48,656 bases of DNA from Planctomycetaceae bacterium (GTDB taxonomy: Bacteria > Planctomycetota > Planctomycetia > Planctomycetales > Planctomycetaceae), in NCBI GenBank assembly GCA_020426325.1, contig JAGQQG010000046.1:1-48656 (forward strand), read 5' to 3'. This document shows positions 36,917 to 44,223 of this stretch, in pieces (the first letter of the stretch is position 1; every line of letters starts with the position of its first letter). The position numbers and the translations under genes are program-made. Below the pieces are notes generated by a model, which saw only the letters and a program-made list of their open reading frames with translations, was not told where the DNA came from and did no database searches.

Positions 36917-39117
36917 CACGAGACTGCCCCCTGAGGAGATGTGCTCGGAAACGCCGTGTTGCCATTCCGAATGGTCGCACTGTCGCCAGAGATACGTTGA
37001 GAGGTGTTTTCGTGCGATTGCAGACGAAGCGAGTTGGCAATCACCACAACGCTGCTCACCAGCATCAGAGCGGCGGCGATGATGGGGTGCAGCCATCCAA
37101 AAGCCGCCAGGGCAATGCCGAGCGAGTTATATCCGATAGCCCATCCAAGGTTCTGGCGGATGATCCGGACAGTCTGACGTGCATGGTCGATCGCCCAGGG
37201 AATACGACACAAATCGTTCGATAACAGGCAAATGTCAGCCGAATCGCGGGACACGTCGGCTCCGGATCGCATCGCGATGCCGACATCCGCTGCGGCAAGT
37301 GCAGGGGCATCATTGATTCCGTCCCCAATCATGGCCACGTCACCTACTGTTTGATGCGTCTCTCGGATCAGCGACAGCTTACCGTCCGGCAGTAACCCCG
37401 CATGCACGGGAACGTTCAACAGTGAAGAGATCTGTCGCCCACGACCCTCATGATCGCCGGTCAGGATGGCGATGTCGAGTGACAATGCCCGACATCCGGC
37501 GATGGCATCATCCGCGTCTTCTCGGAGAACCTCATTGAACACAAAGACGCCTCGCACTGCCACATCCCAGCCAATGAGTGTGACCGCATTCCCCGCAGTC
37601 TCCTCCTGATCCAGGACACTCCTGAGGACATGAGGAATCTCCATGCCGTGCAGAAGCATCAACTTCTCACTCCCCAGCAGAGTGGGGGCCCGTTCTCCGT
37701 CCCAACATCCCTCCACGCCCAGCCCAGGCAGACTACGCGATTTGAGGATGTCCGATGCAGCAACCGGCGATTCGGTGTCATTGAGAATGGTTTGAGCGAA
37801 GATGTGAGTGGACGTGGCCGCTAATGACCTCGCGCGGGTGATGACATCAGTTCGATCAGTGTGGCCATCCGTATGCACGCGGGCGATGTGTGCAACGTCC
37901 GAAGTCAATGTCCCGGTCTTGTCGAAACGAACCGCTTTGACGACGGAGAGTTTTTCGATGGCTTCGCCACTCCGAAACAGGACCTGCTTACGTGCCGCAT
38001 GATCGAGACTGCACCACGCGGCTAAGGGTGTTGCCAGTCCCAATGCACAGGGGCAGGCGACCAGCAGCACGCTCATTGCAGCCATCAGTCCGGCTCCCCA
38101 ACCGGAATTCAATCCGTGTCCGAGGAACGTCGCGGTAGCGATCATCGCCACCACCGGGAGAAACCAACTGGCCATCCGATCGGCGAGTCGCTGATGAATC
38201 CCTTGCGACTGACGTGCCTCCTGCACCGCCGCAATCAGGCGGGAGAGCGTTCCCCCCGAGGGACGCTCCGTAACACGAAGCGTGACCTGGGCGTCCAGAT
38301 TGAGTGTGCCACCGATGATGCTGTCCCCTGGGTGTTTGGTCACAGGCCAGCTCTCGCCTGTGACCAACTGCTCGTCGACAGAGGCTGATCCCTTCTCCAA
38401 CTGACCATCCGTCGGGAATCGCTCTCCCGGTTGGACGCGAAGCAGATCACTAACGACAACCTCTTCAATCGGGATCTCACACAGGTCGTCACCTCGTTCG
38501 GCCGTCACGACGTCGGGCAGCAATTGTTCCAGTTCGTCGAGAGTTTCAGTCGCGCGGATGCGACTGGTCGCCTCCAGCCAGCGCCCCAGAGTCATCATCA
38601 CGAGGACCATGCAGCCAACTTCAAAGTAGGTTTGGCCGGCACCTCTGATCACGGACACGACAGAATACACGAAGGCGGCAATGACTCCCGCCATCACGAG
38701 GATGTCGGTCGACAGAACGCCCCGCTTGAGAGCCTGAAGAGCTGAGAGAATGATCGGCTGTCCCAGGAGAAGCAGGACTGGTGCCGACAGAAGTAGACAC
38801 AACGACCTCAAAAGGCCAGCTAGTGATGCTGACGTGCCCGTTGACTGGTCAACGCCGTAGACGTCGAAACTCCACAATGTCATGGTGAAGACCATGACGT
38901 TCATCGTCAGAAAAATCGCAAGGCCCAGCCGAGTCAGTGTCCAGCGAGCCGCTCCCTCCTCGCCGCTCTCCTGAGTCACTCTTGATGCAAATTGACAACC
39001 GTAACAGCAATAGCGTGGCTGTAGGCTCTCCTCATCGACGGCCCGCGATCCAAACCACGCTCGGGGGACCGGCAGGCCACAGTAATCGCAGTCTGTGGTC
39101 GAAGCGCCGTCGGTCAT
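36916..39117 (-). CDS. ccoI: Copper-translocating P1B-type ATPase (CcoI/FixI-like)
   Basis: This 733-residue copper pump is needed for cbb3 oxidase assembly. The N-terminus has two zinc-finger-like Cys pairs (CDYCGLP and YCCYGCQFA), as in the metal-binding domain preceding CcoI ATPases, instead of an HMA domain. CPCALGLATP is the Cu-site motif in TM6, DKTGT the phosphorylation site, and GDGINDAPAL the hinge. N and Y in GYNSLG and MLVSSVVVIANSLRL in the last helices are typical of P1B-1 ATPases. The start is ATG 39117, overlapping the stop of the 58-residue gene by ATGA. The stop overlaps the TauE gene. Confidence 0.93.
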   Translation of the reverse strand: MTDGASTTDCDYCGLPVPRAWFGSRAVDEESLQPRYCCYGCQFASRVTQESGEEGAARWTLTRLGLAIFLTMNVMVFTMTLWSFDVYGVDQSTGTSASLAGLLRSLCLLLSAPVLLLLGQPIILSALQALKRGVLSTDILVMAGVIAAFVYSVVSVIRGAGQTYFEVGCMVLVMMTLGRWLEATSRIRATETLDELEQLLPDVVTAERGDDLCEIPIEEVVVSDLLRVQPGERFPTDGQLEKGSASVDEQLVTGESWPVTKHPGDSIIGGTLNLDAQVTLRVTERPSGGTLSRLIAAVQEARQSQGIHQRLADRMASWFLPVVAMIATATFLGHGLNSGWGAGLMAAMSVLLVACPCALGLATPLAAWCSLDHAARKQVLFRSGEAIEKLSVVKAVRFDKTGTLTSDVAHIARVHTDGHTDRTDVITRARSLAATSTHIFAQTILNDTESPVAASDILKSRSLPGLGVEGCWDGERAPTLLGSEKLMLLHGMEIPHVLRSVLDQEETAGNAVTLIGWDVAVRGVFVFNEVLREDADDAIAGCRALSLDIAILTGDHEGRGRQISSLLNVPVHAGLLPDGKLSLIRETHQTVGDVAMIGDGINDAPALAAADVGIAMRSGADVSRDSADICLLSNDLCRIPWAIDHARQTVRIIRQNLGWAIGYNSLGIALAAFGWLHPIIAAALMLVSSVVVIANSLRLQSHENTSQRISGDSATIRNGNTAFPSTSPQGAVS

Positions 39118-39290
39118 GGAGGATTGACGAGTTCCGTCTGCATCGTCGGCAGAAAGTACGTCAGGCTGTAGTAGATGACAAAGATCCAGAACAGGACCCA
39201 AATCAGCCGCACATACCAGGGAATCTCGCTGCTGGTGTAAGTATGGTGCTGATGTTCTTGCTCAGCGGTGGCTTGGTCTTCGAGGGACAT
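39114..39290 (-). CDS. 58-residue single-helix membrane protein of the cbb3 cluster
   Basis: This short gene begins MSLEDQATAEQEHQHH, has a TM helix (WYVRLIWVLFWIFVIYYSL) and ends TMQTELVNPP. Its start overlaps the stop of the 105-residue gene as TGATG, and its stop overlaps the ccoI start as ATGA. Such tight coupling on both sides is strong evidence that it is translated. It may be a CcoQ/CcoH-like subunit or assembly factor. The N-terminal His-rich part (HQHH) could bind copper. Confidence 0.82.
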   Translation of the reverse strand: MSLEDQATAEQEHQHHTYTSSEIPWYVRLIWVLFWIFVIYYSLTYFLPTMQTELVNPP

Positions 39291-39607
39291 CAGGAGTTCA
39301 CCTCCGAGGTACGTTGTTCGTCGAGCATGCGCTCTGTTTCGAGCATGGTTCGTTTGGGACGTTCAATATCGTGGAACATTCCCTGTCCGATTGCCCACAG
39401 CATCAGGCACAGGAATCCCAGGCTCGCGAGCAGGTAATTCACCAAGGGCGTGAAAGCGAAGGCACCACTCGCTTCACCTTTGATGACGCCGTAAAACTCG
39501 AACAACTTGTTGACAAAACCGACACCGCTCGGCACCAGGATCAACACGGCAAGCACTGCCGTGACGATCAACATCGTGCGTTGTCGATTTGCAGGAGGTG
39601 AGTTCAT
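39290..39607 (-). CDS. Two-helix membrane protein of the cbb3 cluster
   Basis: The 105-residue protein is read from ATG 39607; the upstream 17 residues are not needed. It has two TM helices at about 12-33 (IVTAVLAVLILVPSGVGFV) and 53-73 (LVNYLLASLGFLCLMLWAIGQ), then a charged tail HDIERPKRTMLETERMLDEQR. It lies 47 bp after the ccoO stop and overlaps the 58-residue gene. The position suggests an oxidase accessory or assembly role. The family is not recognised beyond that. Confidence 0.75.
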   Translation of the reverse strand: MNSPPANRQRTMLIVTAVLAVLILVPSGVGFVNKLFEFYGVIKGEASGAFAFTPLVNYLLASLGFLCLMLWAIGQGMFHDIERPKRTMLETERMLDEQRTSEVNS

Positions 39608-39654
39608 GGGATTGTTGACCAATCGTTCAGATTGAGGATGAACCTTTGCTTGAG

Positions 39655-40353
39655 TCACTCAGTTGCGTCACTTTCCAAAGTGATTTCTGCAACAGGTGAC
39701 GGGACGAAATCTTCATAATAAGGGTAGCTCTCAAGCCAGGACCCCAGCCATTGAATGTAGGTGATGAGTGCCAGGCCTCGAGCATTGGGTTTGTCAGGTG
39801 AACCATCGAAGAACCAGGGATACGCCGGCATCGGAGATCCTTCAGAAAGCTCGGTCGGCTTGAAGAAATGAACGGCGTGCCAGTCGCTGGACCGACGTCC
39901 TCCTTCACGGCTCAAGTCTGGACCAACGCGTCGTGTGCCGAACATCACCGGACGTTGCAGTTCGTTTTGATACTCCTCAGAGGATGAGACAGGTCCCCAG
40001 CGGAGGTCTTCGTTCGAGACTGGTCTCACAAACTGGCTGTGACAATGCCAACAGGCCTCGCCAACATAGACTTTACGCCCGAGAGTGAGCGCCTCAGCGA
40101 TTTTGCCGTTATACCAGTCACTCGCCTCTGTGGAGTCTGTGGGGGGTGTTCCGTAAACCTCCTTGAAGGCTTCCGGAAATCGATGGGCGAGATCTTCGAA
40201 CTGGTATCGCAGGTTGGGGTTCGCCAGTTCTTCGACTTTCTTCTCGGGAAGATCCCGATACATCATCGCGGGGACGAGCGCGTTCGACAGAAAGGCGAAT
40301 CCAAAGAACGCCAATCCTGCAACGAAGAACACACCTGATTTGCTTTCAAACAT
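39655..40353 (-). CDS. ccoO: cbb3-type cytochrome c oxidase subunit II
   Basis: The 232-residue membrane-anchored monohaem cytochrome c passes electrons to the CcoN active site. It has one N-terminal TM helix (residues 8-30, VFFVAGLAFFGFAFLSNALVP), haem motif C101-W-H-C-H105 followed by SQFVRP, and a Met axial ligand in SPMPAYPWFFDG. RVGPDLSREGGRRSSDWH is typical of CcoO. The spacing to ccoN is 47 bp. Length is normal for the family. Confidence 0.94.
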   Translation of the reverse strand: MFESKSGVFFVAGLAFFGFAFLSNALVPAMMYRDLPEKKVEELANPNLRYQFEDLAHRFPEAFKEVYGTPPTDSTEASDWYNGKIAEALTLGRKVYVGEACWHCHSQFVRPVSNEDLRWGPVSSSEEYQNELQRPVMFGTRRVGPDLSREGGRRSSDWHAVHFFKPTELSEGSPMPAYPWFFDGSPDKPNARGLALITYIQWLGSWLESYPYYEDFVPSPVAEITLESDATE

Positions 40354-40400
40354 AGAACTGAGACCACAGCTGGTGATGGATTATACGGGAATCAAACTCG

Positions 40401-41849
40401 TCAATCGGCATACTTGCGATCGACTGACGGTGGCTCGCTGGAGCCACCGAGACTGGTCAGACTGGCCTTGCTGAGTTGCCAGGTTCGATACAGGTTGTAA
40501 ACAAAGGCCAACTGTCCACCGAGGATGGCCAGACCGGCGACAACTCGCACCGCCCAGAATGGCTGCGAGATCTCGACCGATGCGTCCCACGGCTGAAGTG
40601 CTGCCCAGGACCAGCCCTGGAACAGTCCTCCCAGGATGAGATCGCTCGCCATCACGAGCATCCCGCCGGCAGACAACCAGTAATGCCACTCGCAAAGCGT
40701 CTGACTGTACCATTCCTGTCTGAGCAGTCGCGGGAAGAGGTAGGTCATCACGCCGAGAAGCCACATGCTGAACACGCCGAACATGACGAGGTGGGCATGC
40801 CCCACAACCCAGTCTGTGAAGTGGATCAGAGCCTGGAACGTCATTGTCACTTGCAGCGAACATTGAAGGCAGGTCAGGAAGTAGTACACCATGCCGGTAT
40901 AAAACCAGCGGATGGGCATGTTGTCCCAGAATTGCCGTCCGTTACCCCACAAGGTTCCAAAGAAGTTGATCACCACAGTCATGACCACCAGTTCGACGGC
41001 GATCGTCGACATGACGGCTCCATACTGCAGGAACATCGGGATCGGCGTGTAAAGGAAGTGGTGAATCCCTTGCAGCGGGTAGAAGAAGGCCAGTCCCCAG
41101 AATCCGACGAGTGAAAGCCCATGACTCCAGATCGGCTTCTTGAGCAGGATCGGCACAAAGTAGTACATCATGCCCCAGCCGAGGGGCGTCACGAACAGGC
41201 CGACCAGGTCATGAATGAACAACCCGCCGACTGCACCCGCACTTGAACCGGACACGAAATACTGCGGGACGAAGTTCCCCATCGCGTACGTCAGGAAAGT
41301 CCAGATGAACGCCGCGACGAAATACCACAGCGTGACATACATGGGTCCCTTTTGCTTCATGATGGGGGCCATGAAGTTGATCGCGACCAGGAGCAATCCC
41401 AGCTGAGCGACGGGATCGATCCAGACCGGCGTCTCACCCCATTCCAGTCCCTGTGCCTCGCCCAACAGGAGACCAACGGCCGTTGCAACGACGACCCCCT
41501 GCCAGGCCACGAAGATGGCCAGAGATAATCGACGATCGAATACTGGTCGCAATGTCAAACGCGGCACGACCCAATGCAGCATTCCCAGGAAAGCGTTGGC
41601 GAGAAAGCCGTATGCGATGGCATTGGTGTGCACCATCCGCCAGCGTCCGGGTGAGAACAGCTCGATACCGTTCAGCGGATTATGTTTGATCAGCTGAAAC
41701 GCCATCAGGAACCCGCCGCTGAGCGAGATGAACATATAGAGAAGTGCAGCCAGGAAATACCATGCAACGAGCCGCTCATCAACGAGCTGTTCATGCTTCG
41801 GGATCTCCGCAGGCACGGCGGTGTCTGTTGTCTGTGTTTCGTCAGCCAT
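40401..41849 (-). CDS. ccoN: cbb3-type cytochrome c oxidase subunit I
   Basis: The 482-residue catalytic subunit has 12 TM helices and reduces oxygen to water with proton pumping. Low-spin haem ligands include His in MVHTNAIAYGFLANAFLGMLHW. Active-site Cu/haem b3 His residues are in LVGLFVTPLGWG... and IHHFLYTPIPMFLQY, where the helix-7 Tyr near HHFLY forms the cross-link. The haem b3 and b ligands are in HFTDWVVGHAHLVMFG. It comes before ccoO in the usual order. The usual ccoP and ccoQ genes do not follow. Confidence 0.95.
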   Translation of the reverse strand: MADETQTTDTAVPAEIPKHEQLVDERLVAWYFLAALLYMFISLSGGFLMAFQLIKHNPLNGIELFSPGRWRMVHTNAIAYGFLANAFLGMLHWVVPRLTLRPVFDRRLSLAIFVAWQGVVVATAVGLLLGEAQGLEWGETPVWIDPVAQLGLLLVAINFMAPIMKQKGPMYVTLWYFVAAFIWTFLTYAMGNFVPQYFVSGSSAGAVGGLFIHDLVGLFVTPLGWGMMYYFVPILLKKPIWSHGLSLVGFWGLAFFYPLQGIHHFLYTPIPMFLQYGAVMSTIAVELVVMTVVINFFGTLWGNGRQFWDNMPIRWFYTGMVYYFLTCLQCSLQVTMTFQALIHFTDWVVGHAHLVMFGVFSMWLLGVMTYLFPRLLRQEWYSQTLCEWHYWLSAGGMLVMASDLILGGLFQGWSWAALQPWDASVEISQPFWAVRVVAGLAILGGQLAFVYNLYRTWQLSKASLTSLGGSSEPPSVDRKYAD

Positions 41850-41906
41850 CGTGGCGAATCAATTCTGCGAAAGGAAACAGTCAATCAATGGAGTGCAATG
41901 AGAAAG

Positions 41907-42554
41907 TCAAGCGGATGTCGCTGACGTTGGTCGTCTGTATGGCTGGAACATTCCCCATGGGGCCAAAATGGCGATCACCCAGCCAAACAGAAGGTGCGTT
42001 CCGGCGGCAACCCAAGGAGGCAAAATACTCGGGTCCGTAATCCAATTTCCGCCGAACAACCTCGGCTGCAACCACGACAGTATGCCGTAGTAACTGATGA
42101 GCCACAGCCCGATGGCTAGAATGGATGCGACAACCAACCGTTTGACCAGTGCCGCCGAAGTCCCACAAATCCGGATGAGGAGCCAAAAGATGGGGATTCC
42201 CAGGATCATGCCTGTCATCAGATACAGGCAGCAGCCGAGCATCAAAGTCAATCCTCCATCGTCTCCGCTCAGTTGCAGCGCCTTCTCTCCCATCGGAAAT
42301 GTGAGATAGATGCGAATCAATTCCAAGGCACTCTTGCCTGCCACTGGCGCACCAATGACATTGGCGAGCAGACTGACCATCGCCGCCACCGAACCTAGAA
42401 CCGCTCCCGAATAAGCATAGTAATCGCCGTAGAAACCGGGGGGCGGCCACTCTCCTGAGGGCTGCTCGCTGAGTTCCGACTCGAGTTGTCGAACACGCTG
42501 CTTGAGATCCGCCAACTCTTTTTGTTTGGCTTCAATGTCGGTGAGGTCAGGCAT
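41907..42554 (-). CDS. Membrane protein of the cbb3 cluster with N-terminal coiled coil
   Basis: The 215-residue protein has a heptad-rich N-terminus (about 5-30, EAKQKELADLKQRVRQLESELSE), then about four TM helices. Recognisable stretches are YYAYSGAVLGSVAAMVSLLANVIG, LTLMLGCCLYLMTGMILGIPIFWLLI and WVAAGTHLLFGWVIAIL. It is between the dihaem cytochrome and CcoN, all in one leftward operon. It may be a planctomycete-specific subunit or assembly factor for the oxidase. I do not recognise a named family. Confidence 0.72.
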   Translation of the reverse strand: MPDLTDIEAKQKELADLKQRVRQLESELSEQPSGEWPPPGFYGDYYAYSGAVLGSVAAMVSLLANVIGAPVAGKSALELIRIYLTFPMGEKALQLSGDDGGLTLMLGCCLYLMTGMILGIPIFWLLIRICGTSAALVKRLVVASILAIGLWLISYYGILSWLQPRLFGGNWITDPSILPPWVAAGTHLLFGWVIAILAPWGMFQPYRRPTSATSA

Positions 42555-42612
42555 GGTCGGGAGTTCAAATAGGGTTCAGTGGAAGTCGATGAGCGTTTGG
42601 ACTTCGACGACA

Positions 42613-43653
42613 TCAGCCACCAGCTTCAACCGATGTCTCTGCAACTGGAACGTATGGTGCTGGAGGACCAGGCGGCGGATTGTCTCCGACCCGTCGACGA
42701 TTCGAGACGTAAAGCACATACGCGACCAAGTCCCAGATCGTATCCGGCTCGTCCTTCAGGACATTGGCAAATCCGGGCATCGGGGTTCCGTTGATCCCCG
42801 CGTAGATCCTCCGATACACATCGATTGGCTCTTGGCCACCATGCAGCATCCCCGATGTCAAATCCGCTGCACGTGTTGGTTGCTGCCACGTATCCTTGAG
42901 GCCCGCCTTGAGGTTGTCAGCTGTCAGGCCCCGACCATCCTCGCCGTGGCACTTCGAGCAACCGCGAGTCAGAAACGCCTTTTTCCCATTGACGACGTTC
43001 GCTTTGGTGAATTCCGGTTGAGGGGTCAGCACATGCACTTCATTTTGAATCGCCTGCTTCCATGCGTCCACCACGATGGGAACCAAGTCCTCTTCGACCA
43101 CCTCGGGATCAACTTCCTCTTCCGCCTGAGCAGTGAGGGCAATCTGATTCTCAAGTTCTCCGCGATGAGTCAACACGAGAACGTAATCAACAACTGCCTC
43201 GATGTCTTTCTTCGGCAAGAGCTTGAAGGACGGCATGGAAGTGCCGCGAATTCCCCGATGGAGGGTGCTGACGAGATCCTCACGCAGCGGCTTAGAGCCG
43301 TAGGTCGTCGACGTGAACTTGAAGATTCCCCGACGGTAATCACGCGGCCTTGGGTACATGACGGCAGCAGCAGGACCATCACCGCCACCGCTGATGCCGT
43401 GACACTGAACACACCGCTTCTTGTAAACGGCCTGACCGTGTTTCAGCCAATCCGTGGTGACGTCATCATGCCCGAGGAGCTTCGGCTGGCTGTAGGTTCC
43501 ACAACGCTCACGAACTTGAGAGCGGACCTCCGTCTGCAATTCGCCAGAGAGTTCCAGAACTTCGGGACTGTATCCCCACTCCGGCTCAACTGCACGTTCG
43601 CAACCGGAACCGACAACAATCACTGCACTCAGCAGTATGAACAAACGATGCAC
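42613..43653 (-). CDS. Dihaem cytochrome c lipoprotein, probable CcoP substitute
   Basis: The start is chosen at GTG 43653: it is preceded by GGTGGGAG with 7-nt spacing and gives an ideal lipoprotein signal peptide (MHRLFILLSAVIVVGSGC), cleaved at C18. A TTG at 43695 would give a poor N-terminus. Two cytochrome c domains follow, with haem motifs CVQCH (about 81-85) and CSKCH (about 232-236) and Met ligands in SMPSF and PMPGF. A long acidic linker (EEEVDPEVVEEDLVP) lies between. It is first in the cbb3 operon and would feed electrons to CcoO, in place of the usual TM-anchored CcoP. Confidence 0.85.
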   Translation of the reverse strand: MHRLFILLSAVIVVGSGCERAVEPEWGYSPEVLELSGELQTEVRSQVRERCGTYSQPKLLGHDDVTTDWLKHGQAVYKKRCVQCHGISGGGDGPAAAVMYPRPRDYRRGIFKFTSTTYGSKPLREDLVSTLHRGIRGTSMPSFKLLPKKDIEAVVDYVLVLTHRGELENQIALTAQAEEEVDPEVVEEDLVPIVVDAWKQAIQNEVHVLTPQPEFTKANVVNGKKAFLTRGCSKCHGEDGRGLTADNLKAGLKDTWQQPTRAADLTSGMLHGGQEPIDVYRRIYAGINGTPMPGFANVLKDEPDTIWDLVAYVLYVSNRRRVGDNPPPGPPAPYVPVAETSVEAGG

Positions 43654-44223
43654 TCGGCGACTCCCACCAGATGAACGTTCTTTGATGATCTTCAATCATT
43701 CAATCCATGACATATGCGACTCATGAGAAGTCGATCCAGACAAGTCGGATGAGCAATTCACCTGTCATGTGCCAGACCGTATATCTCACAACGTCCAAAG
43801 AATCAATCGTCACACAGCTGATAAACCGCATCAAAAAGCGATTCTTCAATTGAACGTGACGTTGCCACGATCAATGTTCAATTGGCACACGATAATGCGA
43901 GCGGGTTTGTCACAACTCACTGCAAGCCGCGTGCTGATACGCACACAGTTGAATGACATGTTGAGCGATGTTTACCACTAATGGTCCGACTATCGATGAT
44001 TGTCGGGTGACATCGTCATCATTTCGCTTAAAACAGGAACACATCGCCCCGACAGTTTTCGACAGCCGAATCACTTGGTTCGTCTCAATCGTGTTAACCG
44101 AGTTGACCGAGAGAGAGGACAGCCGGTCTGCTCGACAGGACAACCCTGCGAATAAGCAGTGACCAGATTCAATGAACAATGACTGCCACTTGTTCCATCA
44201 TGAAAAGTGGCCTTGATGCCACC
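43654..44223. other. Gap of about 570 bp between oxidase operon and RND operon
   Basis: No gene is supported. It contains the promoter of the leftward oxidase operon near its left side. An inverted repeat CAATTGAAC (43847-43855) and GTTCAATTG (43876-43884) with a 20-bp spacer lies in the middle. A short hairpin GCCACTT (44185-44191) and AAGTGGC (44205-44211) lies just after the RND stop and could help end that transcript, although it lacks a T tail. Confidence 0.5.
43682..43695. promoter_or_regulatory. Weak FNR/CRP-type palindrome upstream of the cbb3 operon
   Basis: TTGATGATCTTCAA resembles the FNR box TTGAT-N4-ATCAA with one mismatch in the right half. It lies 29 bp upstream of the dihaem cytochrome start, so if real it would be very close to the start and could act as a repressor or activator site depending on the promoter. 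FNR-type control is common for cbb3 oxidases. One short site in AT-rich DNA is not strong evidence. Confidence 0.25.

Noticed and set aside
44185-44211. Hairpin after the RND permease as a terminator
   Set aside because: 7-bp arms with a 13-nt loop and no T tail on the minus strand; mentioned only within the gap.
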